A DNA stretch of 64,000 nt from Neoconidiobolus thromboides FSU 785 (lineage: Eukaryota; Entomophthoromycota; Entomophthoromycetes; Entomophthorales; Neoconidiobolaceae). A program made the position numbers and the translations under genes. The stretch is from assembly GCA_025603075.1 (NCBI GenBank), contig MU626271.1, forward strand, positions 124,001 through 188,000, in the 5' to 3' direction. The notes beneath the pieces were generated by a model. That model ran no database searches. It was not told the DNA's origin and worked only from the letters and a program-made list of their open reading frames with translations. Positions within the stretch are counted from its first letter, which is position 1, and each line of letters starts with the position of its first letter. Positions 1 to 11,767 of the stretch are shown here, piece after piece.

Positions 1-1
1 A

Positions 2-199
2 CCCGAATATCATCGTTGTATTATAAAATATCAAAATAATCAATTAAAAGCTAGTTCGATTGGTAATCAAGATTCTTCAAGATTATTATCCATGTTAAAT
101 GCAAATGCACTATTAATATTACCTGAGAAAAAAGAAGATAAAATTCAATTAAATCCTGGTGAATTAGTGGAAGCTTTATTATTAGGAACTATTCAATAA
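2..199 (+). CDS. Gephyrin/MoeA-type molybdopterin molybdenumtransferase, C-terminal end (partial)
   Basis: Only the last 65 codons lie in the window; the gene continues off the left edge. The frame reads PEYHRC, then SSIGNQDSSRLLSMLNANAL and LNPGELVEALLLG before TAA at 197-199. This matches the end of eukaryotic gephyrin/Cnx1 E-domains (MoeA domain IV), which insert molybdate into adenylylated molybdopterin in the last step of molybdenum cofactor synthesis in the cytosol. The STGNQ-SSRL-SM-ANAL block and the final GE-V-xx-L-G are family hallmarks; here STGNQ reads SIGNQ. Whether a MogA domain is fused upstream cannot be seen. The gene converges on the small tail-anchored protein gene, whose stop is about 100 bp away. 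Confidence 0.85.
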   Translation, partial: PEYHRCIIKYQNNQLKASSIGNQDSSRLLSMLNANALLILPEKKEDKIQLNPGELVEALLLGTIQ

Positions 200-297
200 T
201 AAATAAATAAAATTTGATTCATATTATATAGTTGGATTTTTTTACTTTATTTTAAAATTAAATAGTTGATTATTTTTGTCTCTATAAAAGTTAACAT

Positions 298-731
298 TTA
301 ATAAGTATTATTGTTATTATTACCATTATCATTATTAAAACTTACATCTCTTTCATTTAATGCTTTATAAGCTCCATTAGCTAAAGCTAATACCAATACC
401 CCACCTAAAAATATTCTTCCATTTCGACTAACTAACCATTTAGAGAGGGGATCTATTACCTATTTCATAAAAGATTAAACTCTTTTATCTTAATTTCTCC
501 TTTATAATAACTTACCTTAAATTTCTGCTCCACTCTTTCGCCTGAAGTTATTGTCTTATGCTTTTGTTGTACTTTTTCCAATTCACTGGAATTAAATACT
601 TTTAATTTTATAGAAGTGTCATTACTTTTATTATTGATTAAGATTTCTCTTTTTTTATTACGTTCTAAATTTAACAATTGATTTGGATTCAAAGGTAAGT
701 TGTATTTCTTTTTTGTTGATTTTTTTTGCAT
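298..731 (-). CDS. Small tail-anchored membrane protein, unknown family
   Basis: Two exons: 731-516 and 459-298, joined across a 56-nt GTAAGT...AG intron, giving 125 residues. The single-exon reading continues into the intron and stops early, so the intron matters. Residues 1-72 are basic and polar (MQKKSTKKKY start, no signal peptide). Exon 2 supplies one hydrophobic segment (GRIFLGGVLVLALANGAYKA, about residues 86-105) followed by an Asn-rich tail. This architecture suggests a C-terminally anchored protein with an N-terminal cytosolic part, possibly mitochondrial or ER; that is inference. No family was recognised. The neighbour on the left is convergent, and the DUF1748 gene on the right starts divergently at 1013. 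Confidence 0.6.
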
Positions 732-967
732 TATTTATGAAGGTTGATAAAATCAAGTTGGGGTGAAAGAGAGGTCTTTGATAATATTGATTGGAAATAA
801 ATAAATGAATACTTTGACAATTTAAAGTCCAGATTTCAGACTTAGTTCATTTATTTTTGTCTACAAAATTCCAAACTTAAAAATTGCGTATTTTAAGAAT
901 AAATTAAGTAAAAATAGGAGCTGAAATTTTTTTATAATTTCAATTCAACTACTTTTCCGTTTGAATC

Positions 968-1001
968 TCAATTTCAATTTCAATTTCAATTTCAATTTCA
1001 A
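968..1001. repeat. (TTCAAT)n-type simple repeat in 5' flank
   Basis: A hexanucleotide run, about six units of ATTTCA, ends 11 bp before the ATG of the DUF1748 gene, so it probably lies in its 5' UTR or core promoter. Confidence 0.85.
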
Positions 1002-1012
1002 ATAACAAGAGG

Positions 1013-1482
1013 ATGTCGATGCTTGGAAAATTATTTCATTTATCATTAGATGCTGTCTTGGTATCTGCTGTGTTAGCTGGTATTAAAAGGAGTAGCGGAT
1101 TAAGGTAAGTTTCTTTAGAAAGTTATTTTTTACATTGGAAATATTAAGCTTTTTATTTATTTTTTATTTTAAATCATTTATTATAAAACTTAAATTTCCA
1201 TATCTATAGTTTAAAGTAAGTAAAAAATTTATTATTTTCATTATTGTAAATCTTAATTTAAGCGTATACTTGCTTTAAATTTCTTTAATCATCAAATTTT
1301 TATTCAATGAAATATTAATCCTTTTTTTCTTTTTTAGTTTGAATGTTGATACTATCTCTAATGATACTACTCGTCCTTATATATTAAGATATTTAGATTT
1401 TGGTGAGTGGGTATTCGATCAATCCATTTTTTGGATGTCAAGGAGTACTTATTTCTCCAGAAACAATAGTAATAATAAATAA
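1013..1482 (+). CDS. DUF1748 family small protein
   Basis: Two exons, 1013-1104 and 1338-1482, encode 78 residues across a 233-nt intron, the longest intron seen in the window. The protein begins MSMLGKLFHLSLDAVLVSAV and continues LAGIKRSSGLSLNVDTISND, then YLDFGEWVFDQ and a STYFSR end. This GKL-H---DA-L-S--LAG--R--G pattern with a later YL-FGEWVFD block is typical of the fungal DUF1748 family, whose members are 70-85 residues long. Function is not established. The N-terminal half is amphipathic/hydrophobic, and no signal peptide is obvious. The ATG is the first in the exon and follows a hexanucleotide repeat. Confidence 0.8.
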
Positions 1483-1913
1483 ATAAATTATTATGATTCT
1501 ATTTATTAAATAAACTCTTATTATTGCTATTGTATTATCTATTATTCTTTTGTTCTATCCTGATTTGTTTTTTGCTTATATTTTAAACTTCTATAAAAAT
1601 AATTCTATTATTTTTTTTAAAAATTTATTGCGATTTTTTTAAAAAAGAAAGGGAGATAAGCTAAAAATTTTCAAAGTAGAGAGAATTGAGATAATAATGG
1701 CATGAGGGGGGGATAGGGTAGATTTAAGGGTAAGGGGCTAAAGAGAGTTTTGAAAATGAAGAGATCGTTGGTAGGTAGAGGGAGATTATAGAAAACACAA
1801 TATCAAAAAAGGATGGAATGAAAAAAAGAACTAAAAATTTACAAATTAAAAAAATTATATTATTGTAAACTTAACAAAATTAACTTTACAATTTTTTTTT
1901 TAAATCAATTTTT
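1483..1913. other. Intergenic, no gene seen
   Basis: This AT-rich gap lies between the convergent ends of the DUF1748 gene and CCR4. A purine-rich stretch (about 1640-1840, GGGAGATAA/GAGGGGGG-like) is present on the + strand, with no ORF or repeat unit identified. Confidence 0.6.
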
Positions 1914-4112
1914 TTACTTTTTTTGAATTTTCATTGTTCTTTTTTGATTGAAAGTTACCGTACTTGGTCCACTACCCGTAAGTTCTTTATTATTGGATAA
2001 CAAACCATTATTTTTAGTATAAGAATTACTATTGAAGGTAGGTCCATTATTTCCTGTGTAAATGGGTTTACTTTTGGGCTTAATTTTGACTTCAATTAAT
2101 AAAGGTATATGATCGGATGGAAAGTGAACATTTGGAAATCCTACAAATTTTGAACAGTAATAAGGATCAATTGGGCCAAGTGTATGAGAAATTGTTAAAC
2201 TCATTGGAGTATACCAAATATAATCAATAACTCCAGTAAAAGTAGGCGTAAAATTAGTAAAATTTAAACCACGATAAGCTGATTTTAAAATTAATTGTTG
2301 ACTTAAACCAGATTTACAAAAGTCCCCATAATCTCTACCCGCAATGTCTGGATGATCTAAATCAATTTTACCGTTGTCTAGAAAAGTATAAACACCACTA
2401 TCAGGTAATGAATTAAAATCACCACATAATAATAGTTTCAATCTTTCATTACTATCTTTACGATTAAATTGTTCTGCTATCTTTTCCAACTCCTTTGTTA
2501 CTAAAGCAGTTTGTACTAATTTAACATCCGCACATTCTGGATCCCAATGAATATGAGCATTAGCTACCACCAATTTATAATCCTTTTCTTTTCTTTCTAA
2601 TATAACAATACCAGCTACATTATCTCGATTCATTAGTCGGTTTAAAGTATCTGTGGATTTACAAAATTCTGGCTTATCAATTACTGAACCCAATTCAATA
2701 ATTTTATCAAAATTTAACGAAAACTTATCATTTTTATAAAATGTAGCACATCCATCTACTAGTAATTTGTCGGCTTCATTCATGCGATGAACACGTGATT
2801 TACACCAATGAATACCATCATATCCTTTTTTACTTAACTCGGGTTTAAAAAAAGTATCAAATTGACCTGCTTCAATTTCCTAAAATAGTAATAAAAAAAT
2901 AATTATTATTAGATTTACTATATTAAAAGATCATTATAAAAATTTACTTGTAAACAAATAATATCTGCATTCAATTCTAAAATTTCTTCGCAAATTCTAT
3001 TGCGACGGTATTCCCATTCCAATGCCCAAGAAGGGGTATAGCCATATTGAGATGGGGTAGCATAACGATCAGATAATATATTATAAGTCATAACAATAAG
3101 TTTTTCTATATTAAAATAAAATTATTATTATTACAATACGTTTAGAATCTAAAATATACGTACCATAATCATCTTTAGCATCTTTTTCTGTTTCTTCCCA
3201 AATTCTAGGTGGTGGACTTACTCCCTCTAAAATAGATAAAAGTTAGTATTTTGATTTTAAATATAAATAACTATTACCATATTGGCTATCTCTTAATCTA
3301 CCAATAACAGCTGGAGCGCCTTCTGTAGCCAATATAAGTTTATAACGTTCATCTAGCGGATTACCGTCCAAACCCAAATACTTTAATCTATAAAGTGTAC
3401 CCATTTCAAGAGGAAGCCCCACAATTGAATTATCATATAAATACAATTCTTTTAAATTAACCAACAGCCCAATTTCTGGTGGAATAACATTGATGTTATT
3501 AGAAGTAAGATCAAGTTTTACTAAGGAACGTAATTGACAAATTTCAGCTGGTATATAATTTAAATTATTATTACAAAGATAAAGGGTCGTTAAAAAATCA
3601 TATTGAAATAATTGGGGACTTAAGGCTCTTAATCGCATATTACTTAAATCAAGTATAGTCCATTGGCCTGCTTCTGGTGTAAATGTAGGTCGACCATGTT
3701 TGCTTGGACCTGAATGTTGATTAGCTAAATTCGTTGATTGACGTGATTGTTGCATTGATAGCATACGATGTTGAGGTTGAGAATGAATTGGATGACCGTT
3801 AGTTTGAGATAAACTAGTTGAGTGAATAGTTGGACGCCCTTCAAGTAATGCGTTTTCTAATGGATTATTAGTCGGATAATTCATATTCTTTTGAATTATC
3901 GGATAACGTGGATTATGTTGTTGATATAAATTTTGTGGTGATGGTTGAATATAACTTAAGTTTGGGTTAACTGAAGATGGTAAACTTTGGTTCATATTCA
4001 TAGAATAATTCGGTTGGGCGTTAATTCCATTACCATATAACATATAAGGTGGCATAGGGTAGTTCTGAGCACCCGGCGGATACCCGTTGACTAGGTTGTC
4101 TTTATCATTCAT
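1914..4112 (-). CDS. CCR4: CCR4 poly(A) 3'-exonuclease (LRR + EEP nuclease), catalytic deadenylase of the CCR4-NOT complex
   Basis: Four exons on the minus strand (4112-3278, 3226-3164, 3105-2948, 2879-1914) give 673 residues. Residues 1-148 are Gln/Asn/Pro-rich. Residues 150-255 are leucine-rich repeats (LTTLYLCNNNLNYIP, LVKLDLTSNNINVIPPEI, LKELYLYDNSIVGLP), the part that docks on NOT1/CAF1 in known Ccr4. Residues 300-625 form an exonuclease-endonuclease-phosphatase domain: VMTYNILSDRYATP, the metal-binding Glu in CLQEIE at residue 353, HIHWDPE, CGDFNSLPDSGVY, and SDHIPLLIE at the end. All key catalytic residues are present, so an active cytoplasmic mRNA deadenylase is expected. The start at 4112 (MNDKDN) is preferred over an upstream in-frame ATG at 4226 because the family begins with a polar low-complexity tail. 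A Ser/Asn tail of about 50 residues follows the nuclease. Confidence 0.93.
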
Positions 4113-4226
4113 TTTGCTTCTAAATAAAGCTAAATTAAAAAATAACGTTTTTATAGGAAAAGAAAATTTACTTTGAAATACTTTAAAATTCTTTTTTATT
4201 TTAATTGAACACTTGCTTGTTAGCAT

Positions 4227-5648
4227 TTAAGTACACTTTAAATAAAAAATAATAAACTGATACCTAGATATTAAAGAAGTTAGCAATGGCTGCAAACGAA
4301 ATGTATTTTTAACTAATAAATAAATAGAAGATTTGAATAACTATATTTTTAAACTTACCTTAATACTTTAAAATAACCTAATTTATTGAACACTCTGATA
4401 AAAATAGAAGATCGACTTTATAAAGCTGGGACTAATAGTTAACGAAAAAATAGTTTTCTCACTTTAGTAAAATAGAATATGTAATAAACGTTAGGCAGCA
4501 TCATACTTTAACTATGCAAATTTAGTGCCCACTTGAGTTATTCACCAATAATTGGAGATCTAAGCAAATGAATTCATTTTATTGGTAACCTTAAGACTTA
4601 ATTATCAAATTAGGTTTGACTATGGGGAAACTAAGCTACAATAATTGGATGAAAAAACTACCTCTTTAGATGACTGAAATGCTGGGTTATCTTATTAAAA
4701 GAAATTGAAACTGAGTAGTTTGTTTTTAATTTGATTAAAATTTTTAAGTGGCATTTCGTAACTATTAATAATTTTCAAATTAAAAGAATTAAGTTAACTA
4801 AGTATAGTTGTTTCAATGTGGTAAATATTAATTTTTGTAACTATTATAAGTGATATTTTTTTCTAATATTTTACTATATAATTAACAAAAATATAGTATA
4901 TAACAGTACATATATATGTATTACTAGTATAAAAAATGCTATTACTTATTCAATATAAACTAAGAGTAAATATATACTAAATTAATTAGGCTAATTATTA
5001 GAAGAATTTTAAGTAGAAATAAGTATAATTAAATTACAATTATATATAATAGATTATATATAGTTATTATTTTTTTAAATGTATTTATTATATAACTCCA
5101 TATTTGAAAACTTTAAATAAATTAATTGAACACATTATTAATATTCCGGATAATTAAATTATAAGAACCAAATTACTAATAAAATTTCGAATCAACTATT
5201 CTATTTATTTAATAAATTTTAATCGTAGGTTTAAAATATCTATTTGATTATTTTTAATAGAAGGTACTAAATTAATGCTATACTAAATATTTTTATATTT
5301 ATAATATTTAACAAAGATATTTAATGAATAAAAATCAAGTTAAAGGTTTTATATACTTTTTTAGGATGAAATTTGAAAATTGATGCAGTATATCCGAACT
5401 TAAACTTTAATTTGCTTTTTAGTGATCTGTTATTACATTTGTATAAAATAATAATCAATAATTTATTAAATTTAATATTATGTTATTTGATTATTTTTCT
5501 ATTAAGTAACATTGAATTCACAGTATTTATGTCAATCTCCAAGATACTCCTATCCATCTTACAATCCTTCAAAGAATCATAAAGTAACAACATTAAACAT
5601 AAATTAAAAAACTAGTTAATATAAACATTAAAGCTATTAAAAATTTAT
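4227..5648. other. Intergenic, AT-rich, no gene seen
   Basis: This lies between the CCR4 promoter and the SEC24 3' end. A 69-codon ORF at 5373-5582 is composed almost only of Leu/Ile/Asn/Phe codons expected from AT-rich DNA and is not supported. The CCR4 promoter and 5' UTR must lie near 4113-4400. Confidence 0.6.
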
Positions 5649-8600
5649 TTAAATTTTCCCTGAGTTCACCATTTCCTTTAATTGGGCAATAAATTGATAA
5701 TAAGATTGAATAGTATTAGTACGATCTTCTACTAAATAAGTCAAAAATAACAATCGAAGTGCTGGATCTCCATCTTCTTTAACAATAAATGTTTCTTGAT
5801 AATAAGTATCTCGAACAATTTTACGATGTTGATTCAAAATTGCTTGTACTCTCTTTGAAAGTTTAGTATCAAGTAAAGGTAAAGAAACCTAAAATGAAAG
5901 AATCAATTTAATTTGTTTTATATAGTTTACTTAATATTAATATTACCTTTCCACCAAATAACGAGCCATAGGAATTAACTGAAAATAATTCATTTAAAAT
6001 CCTTGGATCGGCTCTAGTACCCACATAAATCATAGCCCTTTGAGTATTATCTAATAGATAAACACCTTGAGAATTGATGCTATCACTACGTAAATTAAGA
6101 GGCGTTGGAAGTATTATTTTTCCTTCATTATCAATTGTACCTGCCTAATGAATAAAAAATTAATATATAAAAACAAACTTACTTAAAAAACAAACTTACT
6201 TCTTCTGGTAACTCATGTAAAGCGTAAAGTTTAGGTGCTAAAAATGGAGTCAAAAATTCGGGTGGTGATAAATTGATAAAATTAATAGCAGCTGATCGTA
6301 TATCACTTGTAGTAGTAGAACCAGCACGAAGTGAAATCTAAAATTATGTTAATATTAATTTATAAAAAATTCAACAGTCAACTTACGTTTTTGAGCATAG
6401 CTAAAGTCATAAAAGGATAATGACGAAGGTTAGAACATATGGGCAAATGAGTAGTAGCACCGGAAGAAGAAGACGTTAATTCAGTTTTAAACGTATGTAA
6501 AATTTGAGCACATTTATTAATGAGTGCATCTCTAGCATCTTCAAGTTTAGATGTTAGTGCACGATCAACAGCTATTTAAATTGTTAGCACCTATACATAT
6601 ATTGAATTAGTAATAGTATGTTACCTTTCTTAGCAATAAATGAAAACATAGCTGTTTGATCAGCTGATTGATAAAGCTCCGAAATATTCGAAGTAGTTGG
6701 AATAGCTGAAGTCATAACTCTAATCCTTCTTTCACCTAAAAATAATTAGCCTTTAAACTTAAATAATAAAAATAACAATTGCCTGTTGAAGAAGTATAAA
6801 GAAGAGCGGATTGAACAATAGCAATTGGAGTTTCTAATTTATCTTCTAAAGATAATTCAACAGTATAGCAATGGTCTGGAGTCACATTAGGAAGAGATAA
6901 AAGCTGACTAGCTCTTAAGAAAAAGTTTCCAAAATAAGCATCGGTACGGATACCCTGAGAGCATCTTAATCGAAGTACAGCTTCAAGTCCAACTTCATTA
7001 GCCAAAAATTCAGAAACTTCATGTCTTAATTTGGTGATATCTTCAGTACGTTGCGCATTGAATCCAGGATAATGGTACAAATGCCCACCCGTATACTTTG
7101 GTGCAGAGGCTAATACTTGTTAACATATCATAAAACAAACAATAAATTACTTACATAAAGTAGCAATATCCATATATTGGCCACCAAACAAAAACATATC
7201 TATACCAATGTAAGCTCTTGAACAATCAAGTGCAAAGTTTTTATAAAAACTAGAAGCTGGATTAAGTAAAGAAGATTCCTAGAATAAAATAAAATAAATA
7301 AAGTCATGATCATAATAATAAGCTTACTTTAGCAGTCCCCAAAATTTTAGGATCTTCACGAATAGTAAGGTCACCAGATTGAATGGTTGGAAGTATAGTT
7401 TGAAAGTTAATAATTTTACCACCAGATGGAGTCTAAAAATAAGTTAAACACAAACATGAGCAAAAAAGACAAACTTACCAAAATCTTTTGAGCTGATTGT
7501 AAAGCAGGCCCCAAAGCACTTTGTACATTTTGAGTGGATTTAAACATTAAGCCTAAACGAGAGAGGAGAGATTCAATAGCTGGACGAGCTTCCACTAAAT
7601 TGACCAATAAATCTTCAGGTGACGGAAGATATACTTCTTCTAAATCAGCTACTACTAACATTTGGGGTTCTGAAGATTTTATCTAATAGATTGTTAATAT
7701 TAAATCAAACTTAATATATACATATACTTACATCAAGTTTATAAAAATGAAGGGAGCTATCAAAAGTCATAAAACCAACTTTAACTCTTTGATCAGCATT
7801 TGGTATACGATCTAATGAGTCTAAAATTGTTTTTGCAATAGCTGCAACTATGCCACTTTGTACCGAAGCATAAGATACATCAATAACAAAAAAATAGATA
7901 GGAGGTTGGGGAGCGCGAACCTTAAGTCTTTATATTAGAAATTGTCAATTTAAATTAACAAGTTAATAATTACCATATATTCTACAGGCGCAGAATAATC
8001 AACTACAGCATGAGTTACTTCTGGACGTTGGAAACGATCGATTGGTTGGCGTGTATTAAGATCGTAATCAAAGGATTGGGGTACTAAATAAAACTGTTAA
8101 AACTGCATCATTTCTTATATATTAAAATTACAATCGTTATGAAGGTTACATACATTACATTTCCATTTGGTTTGAACAAATGTTACAAATGGATTAATGT
8201 ATGTACGACAAGCTCTACAACGGATGATTTCATAAAGGACTGGAATATACTATAAGTTTTTAAAAAATTGTGGAAATTACAGTAGTTAAACAATTACTTG
8301 TTCTGGGCCCAGAGTTTTAAATGGGGTAATAATCAAGCCCAAAGGTAAGTTTGATTTTTTTAATAAAGCCGGGGTAGCCGGAAAAGCATTAAGGGTAGTT
8401 CTTTGCATTTCAATATCACAAACTAAATGACTGGATGTTGGATTGATCATAGACTAAATAAAATTTAATAAACTAATTTAAAGTAAAAATAAATTATATA
8501 TACCTCTTGCGGAATCTTTGGTATTGGTGGGAGTTCATTAAGTTCATGCATCTTTGGTTGAAAATGAAGCAAAGGTGTGGTCTGCAATGGATTTTCCACC

Positions 8601-9322
8601 TTTTTTTAAAAAAATTATTATAAACAACATCATTAATAAATTTAGCTTACTAAGCCACTGGATTGTATATTCATATTTGCCATTGGTGTTGTTAGATTGT
8701 TTGGATCATAGTTGTATTGACTATCCTGTTGTTGATAAGGATAAGCTTGGGGATATCCTTGTTGAGGTTGGTTTTGGTTTTGGTTTTGGCTTTCTCCAGG
8801 TACGAATAGTTGTGGTTGATAATCATTAGGCATTTCATTTACTTGCGGAGGTTGATTATACAAACTAGTATCAGGTTGATTGGGATACATTCTACGTCTA
8901 GCTGGATTCATATTACTTTGAGCATGATTTTGAGGTGGCGGACTTTGAGGATTTGGCTGTTGAGGCCTTGGTGCAGATGGATATTGATTTGCATTTGGTC
9001 CTAATGGCATTGGCCTTTGTCCCATATTTGGTGGTTGCTGCTGTGGCGGGATTTGTCCTGTTGGACGTGATGGACCTTGATGTTGCTGATTAGGATGTTG
9101 CTGATTAGGATGTTGCTGATTAGGATGTTGCTGATTAGGTGGATACCTTGGTGGAAACCCAGGACGAGGTGGGCCATTTTGGTTTGGACCAGGTCTAAAG
9201 TTCCCCATACCTTGTGGAGGTGGACCACCTGGACCCATATTAGGTCTAGGTCCCCCTTGCCCCTGCATTTGTGGCCTTGGCCTTGGTGGTTGGTTTTGTT
9301 GTGGTGGCGGTGGTTGTGACAT
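5649..9322 (-). CDS. SEC24: SEC24 COPII coat cargo-adaptor subunit
   Basis: Fifteen exons give 992 residues: 9322-8651, 8599-8504, 8453-8298, 8249-8132, 8083-7974, 7920-7732, 7682-7479, 7432-7328, 7278-7155, 7115-6783, 6735-6625, 6571-6387, 6337-6200, 6144-5947 and 5888-5649. All introns are about 45-55 nt. Order: Pro/Gln/Asn-rich N-terminus (1-220), Sec23/24 zinc finger ([10 protein letters not shown]...WKCNVC), trunk domain ([30 protein letters not shown]), beta-sandwich, helical domain ([13 protein letters not shown]) and gelsolin-like end. Sec24 partners Sec23 on ER exit sites and selects cargo. The ATG at 9322 is the first Met; the codon before it is TTG. The intron after exon 10 appears to use a GC donor (see findings). 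The N-terminus carries a 15-bp tandem repeat encoding HPNQQ units. Confidence 0.95.
9079..9139. repeat. 15-bp coding tandem repeat in SEC24
   Basis: Four successive copies of a GGATGTTGCTGATTA-type unit encode repeated HPNQQ on the minus strand, inside the disordered N-terminus of SEC24. It is in frame, so copy-number change would only vary linker length. Confidence 0.9.
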
Positions 9323-9329
9323 CAATAGC

Positions 9330-9767
9330 TTTTACTATGTATATTCTATTGTTTTAACTTTTTTGAAAAGGTTAGTTTTTTGAGTAATTTGATCGAATCA
9401 GCTATTGGTTTGCCTAATCGGGCACTAACTACAGTAAAGGTAATTTTGACGTGGAGCTTTCTGAGCATATTAAATATTGAATCAAATTTTGATTGGTTAG
9501 TATAACTTTTTGTAAATTATATAAATTATATAGCAATATAATATAATATATAATACAATATGTATATTATATTTAAATAAGATAAATACAGTTATATTAT
9601 TATCACTAATACAAATATTTTTTAGGCAAAACAAAACTATCAATAAATCACATAGATGCTTGATCTTTATCAAAATAAACCTGAATCCCATAAAATTTAA
9701 TCTATAAAAATAAAATAAAATTTAAACGTTTTTGTGCTTTAAAAATTTTGTTATTATTTTATATAGA
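9330..9767. other. Divergent promoter region SEC24 / PSF1
   Basis: A 440-bp spacer separates two divergent start codons (SEC24 at 9322 minus, PSF1 at 9768 plus), so it must hold both promoters. It is AT-rich with TATA-like runs near 9520-9600. A 64-codon minus ORF here is low-complexity and not supported. Confidence 0.55.
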
Positions 9768-10754
9768 ATGGGATTATCTGAAGACTTAACAAAATTGATG
9801 CAAGATAGCAAACGTTGTAAACGCATACTATACCCATATAATTCAGAGCTTGTTCAAAAGCTCAAAAATGATATGACTTCCATCTATTGTTCTTTTAAAG
9901 CTAAATCAGAAGATAAAGATGCGAATGAAATAGAAGCAGAGATAGGATCAAGCCATGTAGGAATAAAGAGAAGTTCTGGTTATCAAATTCAAAATGAAGG
10001 CTCATCTGTACCAATATCAAGCTCTAGCCAGGCTGCGCCTGACACAAGCACTGCTAATTATACTCAAACTCAAACGAGCGCATCGCAGTTCAGTATCAAA
10101 AACCAAATAGAGAATATGCATATGGAGTATATGGTAGAAGGGGCCGCAATAAGTAGGATCAAAAGAGCAATTAACATTTATCATAACTCTAGGATTCAAA
10201 CTCTTCAAGAGTTTATTTGGAAAACAGGGCATTTACCAACGAATGAGAGAAACGACTTTTCTTCATCACTGGCTAGAGTAAGACCAGTTGCAAGATCAGA
10301 TTCGATGCCTTTAGAGTTAAAAAGATTAATATCAAATCCAAAGAAGGCACTAAACAATAATGGTGGGAGTAAGCTAAAGGCAAGCTTGGCATTGGGCCAA
10401 AAGAGGTCTAGTATAGATGAGGAAGCCGAAATTAGAAATAAAAGGAGTAAATCAATACAGGAAATGAGATCCATGCCACCTAAAATCTCAGATAACTTAT
10501 CAGCAGGAGAAAAAAGGTTTGGGATGGATTATCAGAACTTGATCCGAAAGTTATCAAATAAGTTTCCTAACTTGGATTTGATGGGACCTATGAAGCCACC
10601 AAAAAGTGTATATATGCAAATCAAGTGTTTGAAAGACTGTGGTAGTATTATCACTGAAAGCGGAGAAATTAATTTGAAGAAAAATTCAATCCTTTATGTC
10701 AAAAAGACTGACGTTGACCACTTGCTTAAAAATGGTGACGTTGAAAAATATTAA
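9768..10754 (+). CDS. PSF1: GINS complex subunit PSF1 with two long inserted linkers
   Basis: A single exon encodes 328 residues starting MGLSEDLTKLMQDSKR; the in-frame codon at 9732 is GTG and was not taken as the start. The A-domain is recognisable at 1-45 and 110-165 (AAISRIKRAINIYHNSRIQT) and again at 243-270 (NLSAGEKRFGMDYQNLIRKL). The C-terminal B-domain is clear at 277-325 (KPPKSVYMQIKCLKDCG, LKKNSILYV, LLKNGDVE). GINS (Sld5-Psf1-Psf2-Psf3) binds Cdc45-MCM as part of the replicative helicase in the nucleus. Typical Psf1 is about 200 residues; here Ser/Gln-rich (about 47-110) and Lys/Arg/Ser-rich (about 166-242) segments are inserted. Base composition is less AT-rich than in the neighbours. 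Confidence 0.88.
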   Translation: MGLSEDLTKLMQDSKRCKRILYPYNSELVQKLKNDMTSIYCSFKAKSEDKDANEIEAEIGSSHVGIKRSSGYQIQNEGSSVPISSSSQAAPDTSTANYTQTQTSASQFSIKNQIENMHMEYMVEGAAISRIKRAINIYHNSRIQTLQEFIWKTGHLPTNERNDFSSSLARVRPVARSDSMPLELKRLISNPKKALNNNGGSKLKASLALGQKRSSIDEEAEIRNKRSKSIQEMRSMPPKISDNLSAGEKRFGMDYQNLIRKLSNKFPNLDLMGPMKPPKSVYMQIKCLKDCGSIITESGEINLKKNSILYVKKTDVDHLLKNGDVEKY

Positions 10755-10836
10755 AATACTATTTAAATTATTTTCGTTTTTTATCATTCTATAATGTATA
10801 TTAATTATTTACAAGAAATAAAAATTAAGTAAATAA

Positions 10837-11649
10837 TCAACAAGTTTTTTCTTTATTATTAGTTAAAAGGATAGCTTTAAATTGCTTGATCGCAACAAAA
10901 TAGGTCAAGAGCAAACTAACCGCAATATAGATGATCAATTTAATTAATCCTTTAGTTAATGCTTTAAAGTAAAGAGTTTCTAAAACTGATATGAATTAAT
11001 AAATAAAAATATAGCATAATGTAATAAAAATTACTTAGATTAAACTCGAAATTAACATCCTTATTTACATAACTAGGATTATACAACACACTCGGTTTAA
11101 ATTCAATAATAGAAAGATAAGTTAGTTCCAAGCTCAGGTTCAACTAATATAACTTTCTTAGAATAAATATAAAAAAAGAACCAAAAATACCGTATCTGAG
11201 ATATTATTCAAAAACTCTGTTTTATCATTAAAAGCAGCATTACTAAGCAGGTGAACTAGCGTATTCTTATTAACAACTTGGAACTCCAAGTCGGCTTGGT
11301 GCTAAAATATTAACTAAAGTTTCAAAAACTAAAGACTAAAAACTAAAATTACAATAGCTGGAAAGCATAGCCTGAGTTCATAACGATTATTTAGTTCCAA
11401 GTTGGATAGCAGATAAAATCTATAGTGAGGAAAAGTGATCTTATTAAACGAAGGTATGAGTTCTGAGCTAAGTTGATGGTTAAGTGGTATGCTTCTAACG
11501 CTCGAGTTGTACGAATTCTTATCATTTATGAAGTTGGATAATATATTAGGACTTTGATTATGTGCTATGTGGTCATTGACGTCAAACTGTATTTTTTCAT
11601 TGTTGCATGTTATTAATTGGAATAATGAAATTAATAATACTATTAACAT
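10837..11649 (-). CDS. Predicted type I ER/secretory membrane protein, unknown family
   Basis: Four exons (11649-11353, 11301-11191, 11143-11035, 10985-10837) give 221 residues. The first true ATG (11649) starts a signal peptide, MLIVLLISLFQLITC. The lumenal part contains RYELRLCFPAI at the exon 1/2 junction, and a C-terminal membrane span follows (LIIYIAVSLLLTYFVA), then a short basic tail ending NNKEKTC. Asn-Ser/Thr sequons are present. The phases of all three introns (47-51 nt) agree, which supports the model. The overall form (signal peptide, beta-rich lumenal domain, single span) resembles small ER quality-control or GPI-pathway accessory proteins, but no family is claimed. Its 3' end lies close to that of PSF1, so the two genes converge. 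Confidence 0.6.
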
Positions 11650-11767
11650 TATGTAAAGATGGATCAAAAAAAAAATTGCAGCCCATAAGGAAATTCTTGT
11701 TTTTTTTCAAAACAAGATTTAAATTTTGCATTTAGAACTTTGTAAAATCAAATATCAATTATTTCTA

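Noticed and set aside
5373-5582. 69-codon + ORF, hydrophobic
   Set aside because: Composed of the codons expected from AT-rich spacer; no conserved motif and no splice context.
8554-9319. Several ORFs on the + strand and in other frames opposite SEC24
   Set aside because: They are shadows of the Pro/Gln-rich SEC24 N-terminus; the minus-strand frame matches the family through 15 exons.
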